Part shown: piece by piece, positions 28,601 through 39,956 of the stretch
Layout of the letters: the number at the start of each line of letters is the position of its first letter
Position numbering within the stretch: the first letter of the stretch is position 1
Assembly: GCF_036588685.1 (NCBI RefSeq)
Contig: NC_086374.1
Location: forward strand, 29,504,886 to 29,568,885
From: Mytilus trossulus
Lineage: Eukaryota; Mollusca; Bivalvia; Mytilida; Mytilidae
DNA length: 64,000 nt
Reading direction: 5' to 3'
The notes under the pieces: generated by a model
The model's database searches: none
The model's input: only the letters and a program-made list of their open reading frames with translations
Told to the model about the DNA's origin: nothing
Program-made: the position numbers and the translations under genes

Positions 28601-29946
28601 CGCGACATGAACCCCCTATGTTTTTACCTACCCCCTATGGTCTCATAGGGGGTCACCATGTGACTGTGTTAAACCAATCACAAGGTGATAATTTACTCAC
28701 TGTAGGATAAAATGTTAAGTTAACAAAAATGTACCATGACAATATCAATTTCAAACAAACAGTGCAAGAACCCAATGGATTGTTTAGGTTGTTAAAAATC
28801 TTATCAATTTAAAATTATAGTTAATTGGATTTGGTAATTGGTATTTACATTTCTTAAAATAATAAAACAAAATGTTTATTAAATTAAAAATCTTTTTTCA
28901 GTGGTTTGTCAATAGATGATAATACTGTGAAAGAAGAACCTCCTACTCCTAGTGACTTACCGGTGACTAAGAAGTCCAAACAGGAAACAGCAGCACCTAC
29001 ATATGCTTATAGTGATCAACAGATAAATGATATGGTAGCTTCTTATGAAGTTGACAAGTATGAACTGCCCAGTCCTTCATCAACCTTATATGGGGGAGGA
29101 GAGAGAAATAGTAATGAGTCTACGCCTATGTCACAGGAACCCAGTCCAGCATCTACATACAACATAATGTCACCTGACAGTGCTGTAATGAATGGAATGG
29201 GTTACTCCAATGGTTACCCAGTATTGAGTCCTCAAGGCTCATTGTCTAGTGGAATGGCTGCAGCAAGTCCACAGAGTTCTATTGACGAGTCCCAGGTTTT
29301 ATCTCCAGAACAGGAAGCTAGTATCCCAGTGACAGTCTTGGATGAAATTGGAGTAAATGGAATTCAACCTGGTTTTGAACAAGTACTAACTGCTAATTGT
29401 ACTTATGGTACACAAGTGAATGGAAACCTTTGTTATAATGTACCTGTCCAAGGTCTTGTTTATAACAGATCTCAAAGTCTCCCCGACCAACATCCTACTT
29501 TGATTAATTTGCTGAAGAACAAGGCATCTGTAGAAGGTCTCAAACAAAAGCTTTTATCTAAACATGCACAGGGTACTCAACCACCCCAGTACATTCCTGT
29601 CAGGGAAACCAATCAAATTGATTTGAACTCTGTTCAGAAAGAGCTTACTGCTGAACAGGTGGTGGACTTTTCAAATTTGATATCTTTTGCAGAACATCAT
29701 CAAGGTGAAAACTTCGGAATACCTGAAGTAGACATACCAGCTGACTCCTTGGAAACCATCAATCAGTCAACAGACTTTATGATTACAGAAGAGAACAATG
29801 CCAATATGATACACACATTACAGCAAATGGTAACAGATCCTGAACAACTTCGTAATTTTGGACAATTAATGTCTGTTTTAACAGAATTTTACCCCCAAAA
29901 TACTCTGATTTCGGACACACAAGACATGGAAAACCCTGATAACTAA
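7651..29946 (+). CDS. STAT: STAT transcription factor, complete, 17 coding exons, 1111 aa
   Basis: Signal transducer and activator of transcription: activated by tyrosine phosphorylation, dimerises through SH2-phosphotyrosine contacts and binds DNA in the nucleus. Exons: 7651-7790, 8525-8699, 11766-11855, 13003-13080, 14964-15057, 15506-15645, 16470-16621, 17154-17309, 17919-18059, 18670-18970, 21630-21725, 22099-22234, 22906-23086, 23762-23934, 24985-25161, 26328-26388, 28902-29946. All junctions are GT..AG, phases match, and the total is 3336 nt. Order: N-domain (about 1-135), charged coiled coil (about 136-340), DNA-binding domain (about 341-530), linker with FWMWVLSVYNLTK, SH2 (about 627-743) with FLLRFSD and its phosphate-binding Arg656. 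Likely phosphotyrosine is Tyr760 (RLYVRLN); Tyr752 is the alternative. The layout resembles the STAT5/STAT6 type (seen by eye). The tail after Tyr760 is about 350 residues in one exon, longer than the usual STAT tail. The ATG lies 6 nt after an acceptor, in a good context (ataaccATGG). Confidence 0.93.
10180..10990. repeat. Minisatellite in STAT intron 2, about 118-bp unit, about 7 copies
   Basis: A unit containing CATATATATTCATGTATGGG, ACAATATAACAAATCAAATG, AAATATAGGGGGAGTCCCTG and a GAGATCCCCACCC segment recurs near 10190, 10310, 10430, 10540, 10630, 10750 and 10870. One unit is shortened. Overlapping small open frames on the - strand here are by-products of the repeat. Confidence 0.8.
13476..14906. 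mobile_element. Element in STAT intron 4 bounded by TTTATACGACCGC inverted ends
   Basis: TTTATACGACCGC at 13476-13488 is exactly inverted at 14894-14906. Inside are a GTC microsatellite (about 13530-13549) and four tandem GGTCCAAA-type units at spacings of 134, 126 and 135. The units alternate in sequence (A-B-A-B), so the true period is about 260 bp. A second fragment of its right end lies at 27110-27310. Confidence 0.65.
19106..19688. mobile_element. TIR element in STAT intron 10, about 583 bp
   Basis: AAAGGAGTAGGTCCAGTAAG (19106-19125) is inverted at 19669-19688 with one mismatch. No coding capacity. Confidence 0.7.
19768..20352. mobile_element. Second TIR element in STAT intron 10, about 585 bp
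   Basis: GTAGGGTGCTCATTTTGCC at the left is inverted imperfectly at the right (GGCGAATATGGGCACCCCAC, 20330-20349). It begins 80 bases after the previous element ends and is nearly the same length. Confidence 0.5.
22661..22863. mobile_element. Foldback MITE, about 200 bp, in STAT intron 12
   Basis: TGTTGATTCATT with following TTTTCGTTGG and CCAATTTTCGTGGATT is mirrored by AATCCATGAAAATTGG and AATGAATCCACT at the right. A related copy lies at 46648-46855. Confidence 0.6.
23087..23296 (+). other. Possible intronic-polyadenylation end of STAT
   Basis: If the donor at 23087 is not used, the frame of exon 13 stays open for about 28 more codons to a TAA near 23171. An AATAAA follows at 23291-23296 with a T-rich stretch after it. 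The product would stop after the linker domain and lack the SH2 domain, phosphotyrosine and tail. The spliced form is clearly the main one, because exon 14 continues the family sequence in phase. The truncated form is inference. Confidence 0.3.
23490..23690 (+). repeat. Interspersed repeat, family 1 (SINE-like), STAT intron 13
   Basis: The block from AGAAAGGAAATGGGGAATGT to about 23690 (including ACAACAGCCGAAGG, GGGTCTTCAATGTAGCGAGA and GTGATAATGGACGTCAT) recurs at 52498-52690. Shorter inverted pieces (TTTGACACATTCCCCATTTC) are at about 7905-7965 and 45370-45460. Confidence 0.7.
24066..24613. mobile_element. TIR element in STAT intron 14, about 548 bp
   Basis: AGGTGGCTCGGG at the left is inverted as CTGAGCCACCT at the right. 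The sequences outside it resemble a common flank (tttct...caaccaaatg), consistent with insertion into another repeat. Confidence 0.6.
26220..26263 (+). ncRNA. Type I hammerhead ribozyme-like copy in STAT intron 16 region
   Basis: It sits in the intron between 25161 and 26328, sense to STAT. Core CTGATGA, stem II GTC/GAC, GAAAC-ATGA-GTC and TGGCGT are present. Stem I has one A.C mismatch (GCATCA against TGGCGT), so activity may be weakened. It is followed by the repeat's usual flank ending near 26301 with CCTGGTACCTTTGATAACTA. Confidence 0.6.
26649..28311. repeat. Composite repeat in STAT intron 16 with CTCACCTG / CAAGGTGAG ends
   Basis: It starts TTTTTAGCTCACCTGACC and ends CCAAGGTGAGCGACACAGG. 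A 12-bp motif (CTGAAAGGTCAC) is tandemly repeated at 26664-26703. Two related blocks recur inside it (TGAAACCAAAGCATTTAGAG near 26930 and 27608). It contains the fragment related to the 13.5-14.9 kb element, and a stretch near 27855-27915 that also occurs at 11540-11600. Confidence 0.6.
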
Positions 29947-30230
29947 CACTTTTTGTTATTGTTAAAAAATTATCAACTTTATTTCTATTTTGTATGAATC
30001 ATGAATATAACAGTAATGTGTTTTGGCTCACCTGGTCTATGTGAGTAATTGTCATCATTTTGCATTCACTGTTCTGACTGGCTGTTGGTTTCACAGTTTC
30101 ATAATCTCACCTAAAACCACAGAGCTAGTTTAAACCAAACTTGCAAGGAATAACACATGGAAAATCTGTTTTCTATTGTCTCATTCATTCTGATTGATTG
30201 AAAATATGAAGGCAAATGCAATCTTTGATT

Positions 30231-30236
30231 AATAAA
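30231..30236 (+). terminator. First poly(A) signal after STAT
   Basis: AATAAA lies 285 bases after the STAT stop codon at 29944-29946. More AATAAA hexamers follow near 31464, 31795 and 32720, so the 3' UTR may extend to about 32.75 kb or use several ends. The 30-32.7 kb stretch is AT-rich and has no other gene signal. Confidence 0.4.
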
Positions 30237-33090
30237 ATATTTTGACACTTTATATATTTTAATTAAAACCAGTACATATGAAGTTGAATTTGTCAGAAAT
30301 TATGCTATCTTTGGTTGAACATTTGAATTAAACATTAACCAGATGAGTGATTTGGTTGCCTAAAGCCTCTGTTATTATTCATTCATTCAAAGTACAAATG
30401 TATAGAAACATAAAGAGCTTTTTATAGTTTATATGTATTTAATGTTTGTTATCATATTCATATTGTTAAAATATTTTCAAAATTAAACAGTGGTTTTGAA
30501 CAGCTTTCAAACTGGTTTATCATTTCTTTTTTTGTGTGTAAATTATAAAACCTTGCCTATATTACATTTTAGTTATTTATATAGATTTGTGCAATTTGGT
30601 CAGCATGTAAAATGTATTGAATTGATATCCACATAATTTTCTGTATTTGGTAGCTTCTGATTGTGAATTTGATTAATGCAAAAAAGGGGGAGAATAGATT
30701 TTGTTTTTGTTATAAGATCACAATAATTTGTTTTATCATTTTGTAAATAAGTATTTTTTTAGTTAGATTCATACCAAGTTGAATCCCCTATCTTTGCAAA
30801 GATATTATATTATAGTATTTTGGTTGACATTGAATAACTCCTTTCCTAGGAAGTAATGGAGTGGTGAAGTTGAATGAAATGTAAAGTTTTTTTATACATT
30901 GATACTTTGTTATTGATATTTTTGTTTTGTACAGTGATGTGTATTGAATTAGGAAGGATTATGATATTGTAAGTATATAGAAATTATGTTTTGATAGATT
31001 ATGTACTAAAGGTATATCAAAAAACTTATTCAGGTAACATTATTCTATCATAAGAATATTTCTTGTCAGTTATTGTGTGAATATTTGAATGTTGTTGAAA
31101 CTTTTGCTCTATGGATAATTAGAAATTGATCTCATTTGGATAATATGAAAGATAAAAGGGAAAAAGAAATAACAACAGTCCTATTTCATTTAAATAACTT
31201 TCTTACACTAGCAAACCTGCAGCAATTTTATATGTATATACACTGATATAAATATATGAATATGATGTTGATCATCCTACATGTGTAGAAATTATCATTA
31301 TGAAAAAAAGATGAATACTGATCTCATAGATGTTTAATAAGCTCATTTTGTAGATTTCTCATTGTTTGTCCACAAGTTGCATATTAGTGTAATTTGTTGT
31401 GGTTTATCAATATTCATAAGAAGAATACAATTTATGTTCTATGTGCCATTTAAATACAGTAAATAAATAAAGATTTTTTTTGTAGGCTATTTCTTAAAAT
31501 TCAGAAAAGGTATTAACAGGATATTAATTTTTAATATTTTCAGTGATTTGAAAGTACTTTTTATTATTGCTGCAAAATCTGTAAGACTTATAAAGTATCC
31601 AGTATTTGTTATTTAAGCTCACTTTAAACAAAAAAGAATGAAAAAAAAACCTACCTCAATGATGACACAAATGCCATATGTTGTTTCAGTATATTACATT
31701 TAAAAAGTATTATCTTAAAGACACATGTATTAGACGAATTATGTGTTATTTTAGTAGCATGTTATCAATCCTGGATAACTTAAGATCTTTAATGAATAAA
31801 ACTTCATTTTGAACTCATAAAGGATCTTTTGGAAAATTTTCACTTTGTGTGCAAAATTAAAAGTAGATACCAAAGTCTACTTAATTTTAAAGATAAGAAT
31901 TACCACAAAACTTTTCAGGTCAGACATTGGGGTTCATATTTTCAAAATTTGCCTGTTAATTTTCAATCTTTATTTCGTGTTTTGTAATAAAAAACATACA
32001 TTTCATTATTTTTAAAACATGTCTATTAGTTAAATATTAATTTCATATCTTATATATATACATAAATATTTGTTATGAAGATGTAAAATATTGTGCCATA
32101 GTGAAACAGGAATATTGTTTATGTTCCATTGATATTCATTGTAACATATTTGTAAACATTACACATTTATCACAACAGTTTACTGTACATATATAAATTG
32201 TGGGTTTATTACACATTATGGACACAAGGCTTTTGATTTTAGAGTAGATACACATCTTTTGTTTTCTTGTGTTTGTGGGCTAATTACACATTATAGACAC
32301 GAAGCTTTTAATTTTAGGGTAGATGCACAACTTCTGTTTTCCTTTGTAGCAATAGAAAATTATATCTGCTGTCCGTCCTGTGAATTCTTAGAGAATCTTA
32401 ATTTCACAAAAATATCAACTCTGCCTATACCTTTTATTTGCTTTATTTATAATTGTTAATACCCTGATATCTTGTCTCTTCAATTTATCTCAATTGACAG
32501 CTGATTTACTTTATTTATTATGGATGATGAAATTATTGAAAATATCAAGGCAAAGTTATAGCAGGTGCTTGAATTGGTTAACTTATTAAATAAAATGTTT
32601 TTCCATCTGTTTGTTATGGTATATTTAAATAAGACATGCAATATTTTAGGGCATATATTTTTTATGTACATTAGTGATGGCTATATGATGCATGTTATTT
32701 GTTGTTAATTTTGATTTGTAAATAAAAAATCAATATTTGTAAACTTGACTTTACATTGTATTACAGCTAATAAGTAATCTTTTCCTGCAGAATTCACAAA
32801 CAGAATCTCATAACTCAAATATTTATTGAAAGTAAGAATCTTATCAGCCATAAAAAATACATACATCTAGATTTACTTGGAATGTTGGATTTTAGAAGTG
32901 CTTATAATGCAAAGTGTTCTTCTTAATTTAATGAGACTTTAGATATAAAAATATTTTTAGCTCACATGCAAGTGAGTTATGTCATCCTTTTGTCTCCATT
33001 GTTTGTAAACTTTTTCTTTCAAAAAAATCATATTAAACTGCAAAATGCATTGAAACCAAAGTTTTTCTGAATCATCTGAATGATACCAAC

Positions 33091-33384
33091 TACAAAATTT
33101 GTGATTTTAGTTAAGGTTGACCAACCAACATGGCTGCAATGTCTAGATATAGAAAATAGAGGTCAAACTACATATTTAGCTAGTATCTACAAAATTTGTG
33201 ATTTTAGTTAAGGTTGACCAACCAACATGGCTGCAATGTCTAGATATAGAAAATAGAGGTCAAACTACATATTTAGCTGGTATCTACAAAATTTGTGATT
33301 TTAGTTAAGGTTGACCAACCAACATGGCTGCAATGTCTAGATATAGAAAATAGAGGTCAAACTACATATTTAGCTAGTATCTAT
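33091..33384 (+). repeat. Three near-identical 97-bp tandem copies
   Basis: TACAAAATTTGTGATTTTAG starts copies at 33091, 33188 and 33285. The copies differ at only about one base (TAGCTAGT/TAGCTGGT). The array lies within a CTCAC(C/A)TG-type repeat that begins near 32955. Confidence 0.85.
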
Positions 33385-34259
33385 ATCAATAAGTGAAAAA
33401 CTAACAGGGTAAAAATGGTCAGCATATGAATATTTCAAGTTCTAACAATCCAAAATATTTTTGGAAAAAATGTGTCCACCTACTTTTCAGTCGTTACCCC
33501 TGAAATATTGATTTTAACTATTATGGCATTTCCTTGCCTTTGTCAAGAAGTATATGAACCAGGCTAAAATTGTAAATTGTAAATTGCAACATGTTAAGCA
33601 TGATCAGATGAACTTGAAGTCAACCTGAAAATCCAAATCACACTGTATAAACAGTAAACAATCATAATCAAAGTACTGCCTACAACACAAGCCCTTGGCT
33701 CACACCGAACAGCAAGCTATAAATGACTAGTGTAAAACAATTCAAACAGGAAAACTAATGGTCTTATCTGTCTATAAAACGAGAAATTAGAAACACTTAT
33801 GAACCACAACAAGCTGCTTTTGCAGGAATATCAAACCCTTAAATTTTTCTTTCTGTTCTACTCTTAACACTTTATAATCCCCATGCTCAATTGAAAAATC
33901 GACTACACAGGCTTTTTATACGAAAATATAAAAAGTAGATACATATTTGTTGTTAAAGGTCATGATAAATCTAAATTTATGTGAAGCATCAAACTTATTT
34001 GCATACCAGATACTCTGATTGAGAAGGAGATATAAAAAATGCTGGACTTTTTTTTATTAACAGTTTAACATTCGAATTTGATGGATTGATATTTCAGCAG
34101 ACAGTTGGTATTTCAATGGACATTCTTTCAGAAACTTTTCAAAGAGAAAAAGCATCTTGCAAAGTTTAATTTCAATATCTGATATATTGGTGATATTCTG
34201 TCACTCAATAGTTTACATTTCAATGATATATCACAGTGAAGTTAAGGATACTACCGAAA

Positions 34260-34800
34260 GTATAAGGTCGGCTTCGTTTCTTTAATTTTTTTTCATATCT
34301 ACAAGTTTTATATCAAGGGTTTTTGATGGATCTAAACGAGCGTAAAATCTTACCTGTAACTAAAGGGAGCCGACATTTTGAATTATGGAATGTTTGACAT
34401 GTCCGTCTGTATGTGTACGTTGCAGATACTAATTCTGGCTTTTATTCAACGAGAGAGATAGACACCTATTGGCAGTGTTGGAGAGCAGCATTGAAGCTCT
34501 CATCTTGTTCCCTTTTTCTCGTATGTGACCTACTGAATTAAACTTATCGACAACTTCACGGTTTGTGGTTATATGTAAAACACGACGGATGCTACATTTG
34601 GATCAAGATCTACTTACCCTTCTGAAGCACCTCAGATCAACTAAGTTTTTGGTGGTGTTCGTGTTGCATAGTTTTTAGTTTTCTATGTTGTTTTTACACT
34701 TGATAATCTTTTCCTCGTTATTTGCCATGGCGTTTTCAGTTTGCCTCCACTTGTGGGTTTTAATATCACTGTGGTATCTTTACAAACAATTTATTGTGTG
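34260..34800 (+). repeat. Interspersed repeat, family 2 (retroelement 3'-end-like)
   Basis: It shares the order GTGACCTACTGAATTA, ...ACGACGGATGCTACAT, CCCTTCTGAAGCACC, TTTTTGGTGG.GTTCGTGTTG and TTGCCATGGCGTTTTCAGTTTG with 48240-48690. A short tail copy occurs near 3930-4000. Diverged, no coding capacity. Confidence 0.6.
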
Positions 34801-35254
34801 CTGATATTATTGGAAAGTATCAAATGAAATTTATTTACTGGTTTAGGATAATGTGACTGAATCTTCACCGGAATGTACGGATTTTATTAAAAGGAGTGTT
34901 TTCCTACACAAAATCTAGTCTAACCTAGTTATGAGGAAGAACGACAAAATCTACACAAGTTTAAAAGGATGATTTGTTTCCCACTGTTTTAATTTGTAAC
35001 CCAAAATAGTCTTTGGCCTTGAATACGCATTTCAAAATAATGTTTTACATTTTTTGAATGTTCGATTAATATAATAGATCAATTGTTGATACCAAGTAAT
35101 GAGTAGATTATTCAGTTATACAAATTGATTTAATACAGATGTAGCATGACACCAGGTTGAAAAACATCGAAGTAAGTCAGTTTATGTTCATTTGATACAC
35201 GTATTTTTGATATATTTTCATTAAGTAAGAGGTAACTTCATGTGTCCGTATTTT

Positions 35255-35890
35255 TATGCCCCACCTACGATAGAAGAGGGGCGTTATGTTTTCTGGTCTG
35301 TGGATTCGTTCGTTCGTTAGTCCGTCCGTCCATTCGTTCGTTCGTTCGTTCGTCCGCAGGTCAAAGTTTTTGGTCAAGGTAGTTTTTGATGAAGCTGAAG
35401 TCCAATCAACTAGAAACTTAGTACACTTATTGCTTATGATATGATCTTTCTAATTTTAAAGCCAAATTAGACTTTTGACCCCAATTTCACGGTCAATTGA
35501 ACATAGAAAATGAAAATGGGAGTTTCAGGTTAAAGTTTTTGGTCAAGGTAGTTTTTTATGAAGCTGAAGTCCAATCAACTTGAAACTTAGTACACTTGTT
35601 GCTTATGCTATGATCTTTCTAATTTTAAAGCCAAATTAGACTTTTGACCCCAATTTCATGGTCAACTGAACATAGGAAATAAAAATGGGTGTTTCAGGTT
35701 AAAGTTTTTGGTGAAGGTAGTTTTTTGATGAAGCTGAAGTCCAATCAACTTGAAACTTAGTACACTTGCTGCTTATGATATTATCTTTTTAATTTTACAG
35801 CCAAATTAGACTTTTGACCGAATTTCACGGTCCATGGAACATAGAAAACGATAGTGCCAGTGGGGCATCCGTGTACTTTGGACACATTCT
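35255..35890 (+). repeat. 169-bp tandem array preceded by TTCG microsatellite
   Basis: ATGCCCCACC...GGGCGTTATGTTTTCTGGTC is followed by a TTCG/TCCG simple repeat (35307-35355). Three units begin CAGGT(C/T)AAAGTTTTTGGT at 35357, 35526 and 35695. Shorter relatives lie at about 3505-3630. Confidence 0.8.
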
Positions 35891-36712
35891 TGTTTATCCT
35901 ATTTCTTCAACTATACATAGTTGAGACTGAGAACATCATAATTCTTTTTAAACTTAGTCCTACTTAATCAATTAGTTTTGCCTATCGTCTACAAGCAACG
36001 AAAGCAGGAAAATCGAAAGAAGATAGAAGTGAACTGTTGTTTAAGTTGACCAAGAAAAAAAAAAAAAACTGTAAATAAGAGTGGATACTCTGTGATCGTC
36101 GATGAGTTATCACCCAACACTAAAATAAAAAGATAAAAAAAAACAAACCACGCAATCTTAACTAAAAGACAAGTATTTAACTCAATGATATCCTCGGTGT
36201 ATTATATACATGTATATTATAAAGGACAATTGTAAAATGATTTTTTTATTTGAAGTTTTCTTAACATATTCTTTTGATTATGACAATTGAGTTGTCCCTA
36301 AATGTGTTTCTTTTATAAGTCGATTAGGAATATTATTCAACGGTTTCAAAATTAAACATGATGTCGAAATATGGTTATAAAAATTACTGAGAAAAAGATG
36401 ATTTTGACCAACTTGTCTTACGAATTTTAGATGGAAACAAGAGATTCAAGAGTTAAATACTCAAATTTGCCAATAGAAGATAAAAGAAAGGTCGAACATA
36501 TATTAATAAGAGGATACATTTTTCTATAATTCGGTTATTTTTTACCCTTCGGTGATGCCTAAGAAATTCGGTGCTCAGAACTTGGCAATAATAGCAAGTT
36601 GATGACTATCGTCTAAGTAGAAACACTAACTACAAAATGAAAAAATCATAAATATAAATAACACAAGTAATACATATTTTTTATATTCATCTTTTCAGAG
36701 TGCAGTAAAAAT

Positions 36713-38023
36713 ATGTTGTGCAACACCTATAAGCCTGGATATTGTATTATTCTTTTGGACTTGCTTCTAATTCAAGTGATTGGCATCGACAACTATTATC
36801 ATGGATTCAACATTAACCGTTTTGGTTTTCAAAATCGTATGATTTCCTTTTTTGATAGAGAACATATTGCGAAACTTTCCTCTTCAAAATTAGAGAAAGA
36901 CACTTACCTTAGATATCTAGATTATAACAAATATAATACTCTGTCACTTGAACAGATCATGGCAACGTTTCAGAATAAAAGGAAGGACGTTAATACTTGT
37001 ACTCAGCCGCAGAAGAAAGTTGTATTTCTGAAAGTTCACAAAGCCGGTAGTACAACTGTCCAAAATATATTTCTGCGTTATGGAGACACACATGGACTTA
37101 ATATTGCCTTACCAAAAACATATGATATGGAGTGTTTTAATTATTTGGGTTTTCATAGTATATTGAACCAGTCAAGAATTATGAAACTTCCAAAAAATAA
37201 GACTACGGATATTATTTGTAATCATGCTATTTATAACAAGGGAGTGTTTACAGAATTCATGGGATTTGATACAACTTACATAGGAATACTCAGGGATCCC
37301 GTCAATCAATGGTCGTCTGCAACTTTCTTCTATGGTTTTATTGAATACCTACGTGATCTTCTTGGTGAGCATCTTGAAGACAGACAACTTCTATCGGCCG
37401 CTTTGGAAAACCCTAGTATTTTCCACGACTGTCCACATACTCACAACTCGATGTTTGAAGATTTAGGACTTTCCCTTAAGGATACTGACAACCAATCAGC
37501 AGTCGAAAATTACCTTAGACTTCTTGATGACGACATTTCATTGATTATGATTATGGAGTATTTTGATGAATCTTTGATTCTTATGAAGAGACTATTATGT
37601 TGGGATATCAAAGATATCATGTATGTACCGTTAAATATAAACAGCGAAAAAATGAAAAGAAAAATAATTTTGACAGACAAAGATCAACATAACCTATTCA
37701 AATATAATTACGCAGATTTTAGGCTTTACGTGCATTTTAAGAAGAAATTATTCAACAGAATAAAACAATCTGGAAACAACTTTTTTGCAGAAGTAAAATA
37801 TTTCCAAAACGCAAGAAAATCTGTAACAGAATACTGCAAAAGATGTCAATCATCAAATTTCTCTAGTTGTACTGATATAAAAATATTTTCATCAGAATGG
37901 AGTAAACAGTTAACTATAACTGGAAAGGACTGTCAATTCATGATGACACAAGAGGAATCTTTACTGCTGGAACTAATGAAAAAAGCCAGGCAAAAATATG
38001 GTATTAATCAGCAGGAAAAGTAA
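36713..38023 (+). CDS. Galactose 3-O-sulfotransferase family protein (GAL3ST-like), single coding exon
   Basis: A 436-residue Golgi-type sulfotransferase that should transfer sulfate from PAPS to galactose on glycolipids or glycans. An N-terminal hydrophobic segment (about residues 10-25, CIILLDLLLIQVIGI) fits a type II signal anchor. The 5'-phosphosulfate loop is at 104-124 (VVFLKVHKAGSTTVQNIF). The 3'-phosphate-binding motif is at 188-207 (TYIGILRDPVNQWSSATFFY). The K-H-K-A-G-S-T-T signature is characteristic of the galactosylceramide sulfotransferase/GAL3ST family, and the length is normal. An acceptor-like ttttcag ends at 36698, so an untranslated 5' exon is likely upstream. The C-terminal half is Lys- and Cys-rich. 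The acceptor sugar cannot be told from sequence. AATAAA occurs near 38712. No neighbour shares its pathway. Confidence 0.88.
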   Translation: MLCNTYKPGYCIILLDLLLIQVIGIDNYYHGFNINRFGFQNRMISFFDREHIAKLSSSKLEKDTYLRYLDYNKYNTLSLEQIMATFQNKRKDVNTCTQPQKKVVFLKVHKAGSTTVQNIFLRYGDTHGLNIALPKTYDMECFNYLGFHSILNQSRIMKLPKNKTTDIICNHAIYNKGVFTEFMGFDTTYIGILRDPVNQWSSATFFYGFIEYLRDLLGEHLEDRQLLSAALENPSIFHDCPHTHNSMFEDLGLSLKDTDNQSAVENYLRLLDDDISLIMIMEYFDESLILMKRLLCWDIKDIMYVPLNINSEKMKRKIILTDKDQHNLFKYNYADFRLYVHFKKKLFNRIKQSGNNFFAEVKYFQNARKSVTEYCKRCQSSNFSSCTDIKIFSSEWSKQLTITGKDCQFMMTQEESLLLELMKKARQKYGINQQEK

Positions 38024-38064
38024 ATATACACACAAGAAAAGTTGTCGATTGTAGTTTCTATGCC

Positions 38065-38205
38065 TGTACCAAGTCAGGAATATGACAGTTGTTATCCATT
38101 CGTTTGATGTGTTTGAACTTTTGATTTTGCCATTTGATTGGGGACTTTCCTTTTTGAATTTTCCTTGGAGTTCAGTATTTTTGTGATTTTACTTTTTTCT
38201 ATTGA
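38065..38205 (+). repeat. Interspersed repeat, family 3
   Basis: Block with CCATTCGTTTGATGTGTTTG, TTTTGATTTTGCCATTTGAT, GGGGACTTTCC and GGAGTTCAGTATTTTTGTGA. Other + copies are at 41867-41960 and 62395-62500. Inverted copies are at 51300-51425, 53965-54115 and 59285-59490. Confidence 0.7.
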
Positions 38206-38514
38206 AAGATAACCAAAAAAAAGGACCCGATTGGTTTAGTTCTGTGTGCTCTTGGATAAAAATAATGTTTTTCATTGTTGAAAAAACTTTCTTTCCTTCT
38301 CTAATGTGAGAAATTTTATACTGATATTGGATTAAAATATAGTAACTACTTGGTACAATAATTGAACATTCAAAAATAATCCAGTACGGCATATTCACAT
38401 TTTAGTCACAATTCTAAGTCTAACAAACTAGCAAAGTTGTACGATCTCCGAATTAACCATAGAATAGCTGTATAAACTTCCTCTGTATGGATTGTATAGC
38501 TTAGATGATACACG

Positions 38515-38625
38515 GTGACTGTTATGTTCTATCTATCGATAGTACATGGCGACAGTGACGGTCATCTTCTATATATCGATAGTACATGGCGACAGTGACG
38601 GTCATGTTCTATATATCTAAATGGT
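38515..38625 (+). repeat. Short tandem repeat of about 40 bp
   Basis: ATCGATAGTACATGGCGACA and GTGACGGTCATSTTCTATAT recur about 2.5 times. Confidence 0.7.
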
Positions 38626-39557
38626 TTGAAATACAATTTTATATCTTATTTCTTTAGTCTCGATATCACTGCTATGCAAAAGGTAAAAAAAAGGAAATAT
38701 TTTGCATTATGAAAAATAAATGAAATTGCTTTTTTCAAAATTTTCTTGAATTTGTGTATGATATAGATTATTTCTTTCTTCAGAGAAGACAAATTAAAAA
38801 AGAATACAATTTGAAATATTTTTAAAGAATATGTCTGTTGTATGATATTAAATCAAATTGTTCATGATTGATCGATTACATTATAGTCAATGTTGAGCAG
38901 CTTCGTTCCTAGATAATAGCACTTTTCCTTACCATTTCAGAAGACTTAATTAAGTAGCTCCATCATAAAACCCTCGTTCTATTATTGACAAACCGAATCC
39001 CAGTTTAGCAAATTTTGATTGTGAAGACTAAAGTTACAATACTCTCAATTGTAAATGTCGTCTACGGAGTTTGACTTTTGCGAATCGATATACGTCGGTG
39101 GAACGAAATGATGTCGAAACCAAAAATAGGGAAAGATGACATTAAATTCGTCATGTCTTTTTTTTATAAACATCGTTCGTCAAATAACTAAAAGTATTAT
39201 ACATTTTGAGACGAAGACTATTTTAATAAGGACATTCCCGATTATGAAGTACTTTTGTTGATGTTTTTCACACTTAAAGAGAATTGATATTCTTTATTTT
39301 AAATTCCATTCCAAGAAGATCCTTAAATTTCCTGTCATTTTTTTAAACATTTTTTTTTCAAATAGCTGAAGTATTTGTGCGTTGTGAGATTAAAATATTT
39401 TGATGAGAACATTAATTCCTGAATATATAAATAAAGATCGCTTTGGATGGACTAAATTATGTAATTGCAATTGGTAATGATTTGTTTCAAATGTTAAAGG
39501 TTACAGATTCTAATTTGAATATAATAGTTATCAAAGGTACCAGGATTATAATTTAGT

Positions 39558-39601
39558 ACGCCAGACGCGCGTTTCGTCTACACAAGACTCATCAGTGACG
39601 C
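39558..39601 (-). ncRNA. Type I hammerhead ribozyme, array 1 unit 1
   Basis: Read on the - strand: GCGTCA, CTGATGA, GTC/GAC stem II, GAAAC, GCGC loop, GTC, TGGCGT. All core bases and pairs are present; the predicted cut is between 39564 and 39563. Confidence 0.75.
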
Positions 39602-39912
39602 TCATATCAAAATAATTATAAAGCCAAACAAGTAAAAAGTTGAAGAGCATTGAGGATACAAAATTTCAAAAAGTTGTGCCAAATACGGCTAAGGAAATCT
39701 ATGCCTTGGATAAGAAAATACTTAGTTTTTCAAAAAAATCAAAGTTTTGTAAACAGGAAATTTATAAAAATGATCACATTATTGATATTCATGTCAACAC
39801 CGAAGTGTTGACTACTGGGCTGGTGATACCCTCAGGGACGAAACGTCCACCAGTAGAAGCATCGACCCAGTGGTGTAAATAGTTATCAAAGGTACCAGGA
39901 TTATAATTTAGT

Positions 39913-39956
39913 ACGCCAGACGCGCGTTTCGTCTTCACAAGACTCATCAGTGACGC
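39913..39956 (-). ncRNA. Type I hammerhead ribozyme, array 1 unit 2
   Basis: Intact core and helices; only the stem II loop differs (TTGTGAA). It lies exactly 355 bases from the unit 1 motif, so two cuts would release a 355-nt RNA. Confidence 0.75.
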
